Source: Sphingobacterium thalpophilum
GTDB lineage: Bacteria; Bacteroidota; Bacteroidia; Chitinophagales; Chitinophagaceae
Length of the DNA stretch: 36,745 nt
Assembly (NCBI GenBank): GCA_945871875.1
Contig: CAMBYC010000001.1
Coordinates: forward strand, 71,202 to 107,946
Direction of reading: 5' to 3'
The position numbers were made by a program, and so were the translations under genes. Position 1 is the stretch's first letter; the number at the start of each line of letters is the position of its first letter. The notes under the pieces are model-generated. The model saw only the letters and a program-made list of their open reading frames with translations, did not search any database and was not told the DNA's origin. This document shows positions 9,203-16,845 of the stretch, in pieces.

Positions 9203-10726
9203 ATGAATCAGCTTTCTGTAAAAACAATTTTCATTTTTTTAGTATTACTATTTTGTGAAACATCACAAGCTCAGAAAAACAATAGACCCAACATTATTTA
9301 TATTCTTGCAGATGATTTAGGTTATGGAGATGTTTCTGCTAATAATTCAGAAAGTAAAATTTCAACACCGTTTATTGATGAATTGGCCAAACAGGGGTTG
9401 CGTTTTACAGATGCTCATACAACTTCTTCTGTTTGTACGCCTTCAAGGTATTCAGTTTTAACTGGACGATATCCTTGGAGAAGCAGATTAGCTGTTGGGA
9501 TTTTGCGTGGTTATAGTAGAACTTTAATAGATCCACAAACGCCAACAGTTGCAGCAATGTTACAATCTGTGGGATATCAAACCGCCGTAGTTGGTAAGTG
9601 GCATTTGGGTTTAGATTGGACAATGAAACCAGCCCATGAGGATTCACTGAAACCTCATCACAATGCTGACAATATGTTTGGGATTCGAAGTGAATTAAAT
9701 CCAGATCAAATTGATTTTACCAAACCCGCTACTGCTGGACCTTTAACACAAGGTTTTAATTATTCTTATATATTGCCTGCTTCTTTAGATATGCCACCCT
9801 ATTGTTTTGTTCAAAATGATACATTAACCGAATTGCCTACAGCATATACCAGCGGTAATAAATTAGATGCAGATTATACCGGACCATTTTGGCGTGCAGG
9901 ATTAAAATCACCTTCTTTTGATTTTTATCAAACGCTCCCAACCTTTACGCAAAAAGCAATTGAATTTATTGGAAAACAATCTTCAAAAAAGCCTTTTTTT
10001 CTTTATTTTCCTATGCCCGCACCACATACACCGTGGTTGCCTACAACTGCTTATAAAGGAAAATCAAAGGTTGGAGATTACGGCGATTATGTTGCCATGG
10101 TAGATGATGCCGTAGGTGAAATCTTAAAAACAGTAGAAAAAATGGGATTCTCAAAAAATACGATTATCATTTTTACCAGCGATAACGGACCTTATTGGAG
10201 AGAAAATTTTGTAAAACAATACAATCATGCATCAGCTGGTATATTTCGTGGAATGAAAGGTGATGCTTTTGAAGGTGGGCATCGCGTACCGTTTATAGTG
10301 AAATACCCAAACTATACAAAGCCTGGCTCTGTATGCAATGCCACAACCACTCTGGCAAATTTGTTGGCTACAACTGCAGATATTGTTGGCATCCATTCTC
10401 AAAAATATAAACCCGAAGACAGTTATTCCATATTGCCGATTTTATTGGGAAAATCTTCTTTAATAGAAAACCAACCAGCAATTGTAAATATTTCTTCAAT
10501 AGGTTTTTATTCTATCAGAAAAGGTCCTTGGAAATTGATTACTAAATTAGGTTCTGGTGGATTTACCGCTCCAAAAGAAATTTCACCAAAAGCAGGGGAG
10601 CCCATCGGACAATTGTACAACCTTGATACAGATATACATGAAGACAATAATCTGTATCAACAATATCCAGAAAAAGTGAAAGAATTGACTGAATTACTAG
10701 AAAAAATTAAAAATTTAAAAAAATAA
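9203..10726 (+). CDS. Formylglycine-dependent sulfatase (S1 family), exported
   Basis: This sulfatase removes sulfate esters, here presumably from the glycan targeted by the locus. The 507-residue protein has a signal peptide (about 1-23, ending SQAQ), then RPNIIYILADDLGYGD with the metal-binding Asp37-Asp38. The activation motif CTPSR has Cys78, to be converted to formylglycine, and Arg82, followed by the signature LTGRYPWR. HTPW, FTSDNGPYW and GMKGDAFEGGHRVPF supply the remaining metal and sulfate ligands of the fold. Length and layout fit S1 arylsulfatase-like enzymes; I cannot assign the subfamily or substrate. It needs a formylglycine-generating enzyme or anSME maturase, and neither is in the window. 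It starts 12 bases after the regulator gene. Confidence 0.92.
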   Translation: MNQLSVKTIFIFLVLLFCETSQAQKNNRPNIIYILADDLGYGDVSANNSESKISTPFIDELAKQGLRFTDAHTTSSVCTPSRYSVLTGRYPWRSRLAVGILRGYSRTLIDPQTPTVAAMLQSVGYQTAVVGKWHLGLDWTMKPAHEDSLKPHHNADNMFGIRSELNPDQIDFTKPATAGPLTQGFNYSYILPASLDMPPYCFVQNDTLTELPTAYTSGNKLDADYTGPFWRAGLKSPSFDFYQTLPTFTQKAIEFIGKQSSKKPFFLYFPMPAPHTPWLPTTAYKGKSKVGDYGDYVAMVDDAVGEILKTVEKMGFSKNTIIIFTSDNGPYWRENFVKQYNHASAGIFRGMKGDAFEGGHRVPFIVKYPNYTKPGSVCNATTTLANLLATTADIVGIHSQKYKPEDSYSILPILLGKSSLIENQPAIVNISSIGFYSIRKGPWKLITKLGSGGFTAPKEISPKAGEPIGQLYNLDTDIHEDNNLYQQYPEKVKELTELLEKIKNLKK

Positions 10727-10747
10727 TCTCCCCCAAACAATTTATCA

Positions 10748-10991
10748 ATGAGTTTTAAAAATGTATTTGCAGTTGCAATAACTTTTTTTGTTTTGAATGA
10801 TACTAAAGCACAAAGTATACAATACGTTAAAGAATTTCCTAATAAAAATCATCTCGAAATAGGATATTGGTTTTTTACACCAACACTTAGTTAAGATGAA
10901 AGGTATTTAGATACACTCAAAAGTATTGCAGATTGTTGCAAATACACCATATGATACACAAACTATAAAACCTTTGGTAAACAAACTTTAA
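10748..10991 (+). pseudogene. Decayed secreted-protein gene
   Basis: An ATG at 10748 opens a 48-codon frame with a clear signal peptide (MSFKNVFAVAITFFVLNDTKAQ) and then SIQYVKEFPNKNHLEIGYWF, ending at TAA 10892-10894. The same frame continues as protein-like sequence (DERYLDTLKSIADCCKY) to a TGA at 10952. A shifted frame then reads NTPYDTQTIKPLVNKL to a TAA at 10989-10991. The pattern fits a once longer exported protein broken by a stop (CAA to TAA is one simple route), a frameshift and a large deletion. It occupies the 281-base gap between the sulfatase and GH2 genes. I do not recognise the parent family with certainty. Confidence 0.55.
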
Positions 10992-11007
10992 AATTTCATC
11001 AATCTTT

Positions 11008-13725
11008 ATGTCTAAATATATTTTATTAATAAGTTTATTGAATATTTTGAGCTTTTCATCTTTTGCTCAAATCCATAATGATGCTAGATTAGGTAATGCC
11101 ATTTATTTAGATTCAAAGCTAATTCATGGTGGCAATTTTAATTGGGTAATGATAAAAGCCAATGAATTGAATGTAGCTGATACTTCCATTTCAAATGCAG
11201 GATTTCCTACTCAAAATTGGCTGCCAGCAATAGTTCCTGGAACTGTACTGAATTCATTGGTATATAATAAGTTGTATCCAGAACCTTATTATGGAATAAA
11301 CAATAAACTAACAGCTGGATTAATTCCAGATATTGCAAAAGCAGGAAGAGATTTTTATACGTATTGGTTTAGAACTTCATTTGTTTTGCCAGATTCTTTC
11401 AAGAACAAAAACAGTTGGTTGCAAGTAGATGGTATTAATTACAGAGCTGAAATATGGTTAAATGGTATAATGGTTGGCAATATATCAGGTATGTTTTTAC
11501 AAGATGTTATTGATGTGACAGATTTTGCAATACCGGGAAAGGAAAATTATTTAGCAATTAAAGTATATCCTGTAGATATTCCAGGTACCAATAAAGCAAA
11601 ACCTTGGCGCGCTAGGGGTGAAAATAGAAACGGTGGTGATGGCAATATTGGATTAAATACAACCATGTTGATGTCTGTAGGTTGGGATTTTACATTTAAA
11701 GATGGTATTCGCGATAGAAATACAGGCATTTGGAAAAGTATTTCGATGTTTTCTACCAACAAACTCGCTTTGCGTCACCCTTTTGTAGAATCAAAATTAG
11801 ATAAGCCAAATTTCGACAAATCAAATGAAACTGTTTCAGTAGAAGTTTTCAATGCTGCAATGAAAACGGTAAAATGTTTGGTTAAAGGTGAAATTGAGGG
11901 AGAAAATATTAAATTTGAAAAATCTCTTACCTTATTGCGTGGGGAAGATAAAACTGTGGTTTTTAAACCTGAGGATTTTCCACAATTAAAAATGCAAAAC
12001 CCTAAGTTATGGTGGCCAGTTAATAAAGGCAAGCAAAATATGTACACTGTAAATTTAAAGGTTTATGTGGATAGCATTTTAGCTGATTCTATCAAAACAA
12101 AATTTGCTGTAAGAGATATTGTTGCAGATAGAAATACCCCCGATAGCTCAAAAACTTTTTATGTAAATGGAAAGAAAATCTTCATCCGAGGTTCCAATTG
12201 GATTCCGGAAGCCATGTTACGCAATTCAGATGCACGTATGTTTGCAGAAATGCGTTACACGCAGCAATCGGGAATCAATCTATTAAGACTTTGGGGCGGT
12301 GGAATAGCAGAATCTGATTTTTTTTATCAATTGTGCGATGAAATGGGCATCTTGGTTTGGCAAGAATTTTGGCTTACTGGAGATACAAAACATCCTCAAG
12401 ACAAAAATCTATATTTTAATAATATTACATCAACAGTAAAACGTATCCGTAACCACCCAAGTGTTGCCTTTTATGTTTGTTCTAATGAAAGTACAGAGGT
12501 GTCGGGTATTAAAGAATTGTTGTATCAATTGGATCCATTAAGACCTTACCAAATGCAATCTGAAACCGATGGAGTGCACGACGGAAGTCCTTACCAACAA
12601 ATGAATCCTATGCAGCATTACGAAAATACTGCATCTGATAGGGGAAGTAGAATTGACGGATTTAACCCTGAATATGGTGCTCCAGCATTATCAACTGCAG
12701 AAGTATTGCGAGAAATGATGCCCGAAAAAGATTTGTGGCCCATCAATAAAGAAGTATGGGATTACCTCGATGGTGGTGGATTTCATGGTATGACAGGCAG
12801 GTTTAAGGATTTGGTGAATAATTATGGAGAATCCAATTCAATAGACATGTTTGCACAAAAAGCACAATTGCTTTCCGCTATGAATTACCGTTCTATTTGG
12901 GAAGTTTGGAACTATAACAAATTTGGTTTCGGAGATAAGTATGCTTCTGGATTGTTGTTTTGGTACCACAATTCTCCAACCCGCCAAGTTTGTGCCAGAA
13001 TGTGGGATTGGTCGCTCGAACCTACCTCTGCATTGTATTATTCTCAAAATGCTTTGGAGCCTTTACATGCACAGTTTCATTATTTGAAAAATACAGTATC
13101 TATTTATAATGATTACTTAAAAGCATTTGATAATTATACCCTTACTGCTGATGTGTATTCGTTAGAGAGTAAATTAATCGCGTCCTACAAAAAAAGCATA
13201 AAAGTGATACCTGAAGATGCGGTACTTAACGATATTATTTCCATTGATTTTAGTAATGTGACTTCTCCTGTTCATTTCATTAAACTTCGTTTGTTAAATG
13301 AGGTAGGAAAAGAAGTTTCTTCCAGTTTTTATTGGCGTTCAACGGATAAATACACTGTAAAAACATCCAATAGCGGTCCGGCAGCTAGTGGCTTTGCACC
13401 TTTATCTACCATGAAAAAAGTGGCTTTATCAACCAAATATTCCATTACTCAAGTAGAAAACAAAACCGTTATCACCATTGATTTGAAAAACACATCCAAG
13501 TCTATTGCCTTTTTTACGCAATTGCAATTGTTGGATGAATTAAATAGCCCAGTTCGACCATCTTTTTATACCGATAACTTTTTCTCCTTATTGCCAGGTG
13601 AAAAAAAGCAGATTACGATAGAAACATTTGGATTGCCGAAACCCTTAACCCAATACCATTTGGTAGTTAAAGGATATAATGTGAATTCAGAAAACATCAA
13701 TTTTGTTAACCCAATACAAAAATGA
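11008..13725 (+). CDS. GH2 enzyme, endo-beta-mannosidase / beta-mannosidase-like
   Basis: This is a retaining GH2 glycosidase of 905 residues with a signal peptide (about 1-20, ending SSFAQ). The N-terminal jelly-roll (WLPAIVPGTVLNSLV, then WLNGIMVGNISGMF) and immunoglobulin-like domains precede the barrel. The barrel begins FIRGSNWIPEAML and continues INLLRLWGGGIAESDFFYQL and GILVWQEFWLTGD. Catalytic candidates are Glu494 in CSNES (acid/base) and Glu555 in GFNPEYGAP (nucleophile). The WQEFWLTGD and GFNPE segments resemble plant mannosylglycoprotein endo-beta-mannosidase, which cuts the Man-beta-1,4-GlcNAc core linkage. Exo-beta-glucosaminidases and beta-mannosidases are close relatives, so activity is uncertain. 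Its stop overlaps the GH3 start (ATGA at 13722-13725), indicating translational coupling. Confidence 0.85.
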   Translation: MSKYILLISLLNILSFSSFAQIHNDARLGNAIYLDSKLIHGGNFNWVMIKANELNVADTSISNAGFPTQNWLPAIVPGTVLNSLVYNKLYPEPYYGINNKLTAGLIPDIAKAGRDFYTYWFRTSFVLPDSFKNKNSWLQVDGINYRAEIWLNGIMVGNISGMFLQDVIDVTDFAIPGKENYLAIKVYPVDIPGTNKAKPWRARGENRNGGDGNIGLNTTMLMSVGWDFTFKDGIRDRNTGIWKSISMFSTNKLALRHPFVESKLDKPNFDKSNETVSVEVFNAAMKTVKCLVKGEIEGENIKFEKSLTLLRGEDKTVVFKPEDFPQLKMQNPKLWWPVNKGKQNMYTVNLKVYVDSILADSIKTKFAVRDIVADRNTPDSSKTFYVNGKKIFIRGSNWIPEAMLRNSDARMFAEMRYTQQSGINLLRLWGGGIAESDFFYQLCDEMGILVWQEFWLTGDTKHPQDKNLYFNNITSTVKRIRNHPSVAFYVCSNESTEVSGIKELLYQLDPLRPYQMQSETDGVHDGSPYQQMNPMQHYENTASDRGSRIDGFNPEYGAPALSTAEVLREMMPEKDLWPINKEVWDYLDGGGFHGMTGRFKDLVNNYGESNSIDMFAQKAQLLSAMNYRSIWEVWNYNKFGFGDKYASGLLFWYHNSPTRQVCARMWDWSLEPTSALYYSQNALEPLHAQFHYLKNTVSIYNDYLKAFDNYTLTADVYSLESKLIASYKKSIKVIPEDAVLNDIISIDFSNVTSPVHFIKLRLLNEVGKEVSSSFYWRSTDKYTVKTSNSGPAASGFAPLSTMKKVALSTKYSITQVENKTVITIDLKNTSKSIAFFTQLQLLDELNSPVRPSFYTDNFFSLLPGEKKQITIETFGLPKPLTQYHLVVKGYNVNSENINFVNPIQK

Positions 13726-16322
13726 AATCGGTTTCTATTGCAATAATTTTGATGTCGATAAGTTTGATTTGTTTCAATCAAATAAAATCTTCTAATAGTG
13801 CGAAGTTTGTTACAAAAACAGGTACACAACTTCCCGACTATCAAAATGAGCATTTGTCGATGTATGTCCGTATTATTGATTTATTGCAAAAGTTGACTCC
13901 GGAGGAAAAGATTTCATTACTAATTGCCAGTTCGCCTGGCATTCCACGTTTGCAAATCGATAAATATTACCATGGAAATGAAGCGTTGCATGGAGTTGTT
14001 CGTCCCGGAAATTTCACTGTGTTTCCTCAGGCGATAGCATTGGCAAGCACTTGGAATCCTTCATTACAATATAAAATTGCTAATGCAATTTCAGATGAAG
14101 CTAGAGCAAAATGGAATTTTTTAAATCAAGGGGAAAACCAGTTGTTAAAGTTCAATGATTTGCTTACATTTTGGTCGCCGGTAGTTAATATGGCAAGGGA
14201 TCCTCGATGGGGCAGAACCCAAGAATCTTATGGTGAAGATCCATTTTTATCTGGAGTGATGGGTGTTCAATTTATAAAAGGATTGCAAGGTCACCATCAG
14301 CGATATTTAAAAGTAGTAGCAACGCCTAAACATTTTGCTGTTTATAACCAAGAAACCAATCGTTTTTTTAACAATGCTGTCGTTTCTCAACGCATGTTGA
14401 GGGAATATTATCTACCAGCTTTTGAAGCGTGTATCAAAGAAGGAAAAGCAGCATCAATTATGACTGCTTACAATGCTATTAATGGAGTCCCTTGTTCTGC
14501 AAATGGATTTTTAATAGATACAATTTTACGTAAAGATTGGGGATTTCAAGGTTATGTGGTATCTGATTGTGGAGGTCCAAATCATTTGGTAGATGCTCAT
14601 CATTTTGTTGAAACCAAAGAAGATGCAGCTGTTGCGGCTATCAAAGCTGGATTAGATTTAGAATGTGGCGACGATATTTACATGCAACCATTGATAAATG
14701 CATTTAAAAGGGGAGATGTTACCTTGAAAATGATTGATTCTGCTGCATATCGTGTTTTAAGAGGTAGAATGCAATTGGGTTTGTTTGATGATCCAGCACA
14801 CAATCCATACACCAAAATTCAGGCAAGTGTGATTGGTTCTGCAAAACACCAAGCTCTAGCATTAGAAGCTGCTCAACAAAGCATTGTGTTGTTGAAAAAT
14901 GGACAACAATTGTTACCCATTGATCGAAAAAAGATTCATTCCATTGCGGTTATTGGCATCAATGCTGCCAATACTGAATTTGGTTCTTATAGCGGAATTC
15001 CTGCAAATCCTGCAGTTTCGGTTGTTGAAGGAATCAAGAAAAATCTGGGTAATAGCGTTAAGATTATTGCAGAACCCTGGATAAACGTAAACGGCTTAGA
15101 AGGGTATGAACTAATTTCAGCCAGTAATTTCCCTGGGGGTTTGGAAACATCCTATTTTCAAAGTGAGGACTTGTCTAGAATTGGAAAAGTTAGGGTAGAA
15201 GTAAACATTGATTTGGACCCTATAAATCGCCCACCGGATGCCATTATTCCTAGAAATCCTTTGTCTGTGAGATGGACAGGTAAAATAGTTGCACCCATTT
15301 CAGGTGTATACAATTTTGGTTTTTTAGCTCACGATGGTTGTAGATTATACATCAACGACAAATTGGTGATTAATTCTTGGACACGCAAGTTTTTGCAATC
15401 CAGTTTTGGAAATTATACCTTGGAAGCGGGCAAAGAATATACCATTCGGGCAGAATATTTCAATCCTAGAAGAGAGCCATTGGCCAAGTTGTTTTGGAAA
15501 TATCCAGGAAACCAAAAAACAATGATGGATTTATTCGCAGGTGCAATAGACGCGGCAAAACAATCAGAAAGGGTAGTGGCTGTTTTAGGCATCAATAAAA
15601 ACTTTGATCAAGAAGGCAGTGATCGGCAGGATATTAAACTTTCTGCAGATCAGGAATTGTTTATTAAAGCCATCTATGAGGTAAATCCAAATACTATTGT
15701 TGTGTTTGAAGCTGGAAATTCATTGGTTTTTCCTTGGATAAGCAAAAACATACCAGCCATTTTAAACGCTTGGTATCCTGGTGAGCAGGGAGGAAATGCA
15801 ATAGCAGATGTATTGTTTGGCGATTACAACCCAGCTGGAAGACTACCGATTACTTATTATAAAAGTGCATCAGATTTACCACCTATGTTTGATTATGACA
15901 TATCAAAAGGGAGAACCTATCAATATTTTAAAGGTGAAACACTTTATCCATTTGGTTTTGGATTGAGTTATACTTCATTTAAATATTCTAATATTAAGAT
16001 TAAAGATAAAAATTCAGTTGTCAATATTTCGGTAGATGTTAGAAATCAGGGGAATTATGATGGAGATGAAGTTGTACAAGTTTATGTAAAATATCCAGAT
16101 TTAAATATTCCATTGCCAATAAAACAACTGCAAGGTTTCAAACGGGTAAATATAAAAAGGGGATCAATTTCAACAACAACCATTTCAATTAAAAAATCAG
16201 CTTTAAGGTATTGGGACGAAAAACAATCAAAATTTATAACTCCTATTGGAACATACACTTTTATGGTAGGTGCATCTTCAAATGATATAAGAGGGAATGT
16301 TCAATTAACATTTAAGAATTAG
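13722..16322 (+). CDS. GH3 beta-glycosidase with PA14 insert
   Basis: This is a retaining GH3 exo-enzyme of 866 residues with an N-terminal signal sequence. The first (alpha/beta)8 domain contains HGNEALHGV, WSPVVNMARDPRWGRTQESY, ATPKHFAVY and the nucleophile Asp282 in GYVVSDCGG. The second, alpha/beta sandwich domain begins near LLKNGQQLLPIDR and is interrupted at about residues 470-596 by a PA14 domain (VRWTGKIVAPISGVYNFGF, LEAGKEYTIRAEYF). It resumes with VVAVLGINKNFDQEGSDR and AWYPGEQGG, and a C-terminal fibronectin-III-like domain ends the protein (GDEVVQVYVKYP). In other GH3 enzymes PA14 inserts shape the entrance to the active site. The motifs fit the beta-glucosidase/beta-xylosidase group, but the sugar removed cannot be named. 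It is the last gene of the locus and overlaps the GH2 stop. Confidence 0.9.
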   Translation: MKSVSIAIILMSISLICFNQIKSSNSAKFVTKTGTQLPDYQNEHLSMYVRIIDLLQKLTPEEKISLLIASSPGIPRLQIDKYYHGNEALHGVVRPGNFTVFPQAIALASTWNPSLQYKIANAISDEARAKWNFLNQGENQLLKFNDLLTFWSPVVNMARDPRWGRTQESYGEDPFLSGVMGVQFIKGLQGHHQRYLKVVATPKHFAVYNQETNRFFNNAVVSQRMLREYYLPAFEACIKEGKAASIMTAYNAINGVPCSANGFLIDTILRKDWGFQGYVVSDCGGPNHLVDAHHFVETKEDAAVAAIKAGLDLECGDDIYMQPLINAFKRGDVTLKMIDSAAYRVLRGRMQLGLFDDPAHNPYTKIQASVIGSAKHQALALEAAQQSIVLLKNGQQLLPIDRKKIHSIAVIGINAANTEFGSYSGIPANPAVSVVEGIKKNLGNSVKIIAEPWINVNGLEGYELISASNFPGGLETSYFQSEDLSRIGKVRVEVNIDLDPINRPPDAIIPRNPLSVRWTGKIVAPISGVYNFGFLAHDGCRLYINDKLVINSWTRKFLQSSFGNYTLEAGKEYTIRAEYFNPRREPLAKLFWKYPGNQKTMMDLFAGAIDAAKQSERVVAVLGINKNFDQEGSDRQDIKLSADQELFIKAIYEVNPNTIVVFEAGNSLVFPWISKNIPAILNAWYPGEQGGNAIADVLFGDYNPAGRLPITYYKSASDLPPMFDYDISKGRTYQYFKGETLYPFGFGLSYTSFKYSNIKIKDKNSVVNISVDVRNQGNYDGDEVVQVYVKYPDLNIPLPIKQLQGFKRVNIKRGSISTTTISIKKSALRYWDEKQSKFITPIGTYTFMVGASSNDIRGNVQLTFKN

Positions 16323-16334
16323 GAATTAAGGTGA

Positions 16335-16844
16335 TTACAAATATCTTTCTTTTAAAATATTAAAATGGTGCAATGAATGTCCAACAATACAAAATCCAAG
16401 TGCATTTACGGAGATTTCGGCATTATTTGCTATACCTTTTCTTTGTAACATAGTAATATTGAAACTTTCAAACAATAAAATTGAAGATTTTCTAATTACA
16501 ATAAGTTCTTCTTTTAGTTCATTCAAATTCCGATTATCAACATCCGCAAGAAATGCATATTCATTTTCATCAAATCCTGGAATACTTTGATTTTCTCCTC
16601 TTGCAAAACACAATGCTCGGAAGTTGAAAATTCTTTCCGTGTCAATAATGTGTTGTAAAACTTGCCTTGTTGTCCATTTATCTAATTCATATTTAAAATT
16701 TGCTTTTGTCTCAGGAATTTCATCTACGAACTTTTTAAAATCTTTAAATGATTGAGCAAAAACAATTTTTATCGGGTTATCAGAAACCAATTTGATATAA
16801 GTTGAATAAAATGGTGGGTAATCATTAGGATGAGGTTTTGTCAT
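16335..16844 (-). CDS. DinB-fold protein (DinB superfamily)
   Basis: This is a 169-residue protein with the four-helix-bundle DinB/YfiT-type pattern. WTTRQVLQHIIDTERIFNFR carries the first metal-binding His, and VGHSLHHFNILKERYL at the C-terminus carries the other two. The RALCFARGENQSIPGFDENEY stretch is typical of Bacteroidota members annotated DinB family. Such proteins bind a divalent metal, and some act as thiol-dependent transferases; this one has no defined role. It starts one base after the subtilisin-like gene stops (16846), so the two are co-transcribed. It converges on the GH3 gene with only 12 bases between, where I saw no obvious terminator. Confidence 0.85.
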   Translation of the reverse strand: MTKPHPNDYPPFYSTYIKLVSDNPIKIVFAQSFKDFKKFVDEIPETKANFKYELDKWTTRQVLQHIIDTERIFNFRALCFARGENQSIPGFDENEYAFLADVDNRNLNELKEELIVIRKSSILLFESFNITMLQRKGIANNAEISVNALGFCIVGHSLHHFNILKERYL

Positions 16845-16845
16845 G

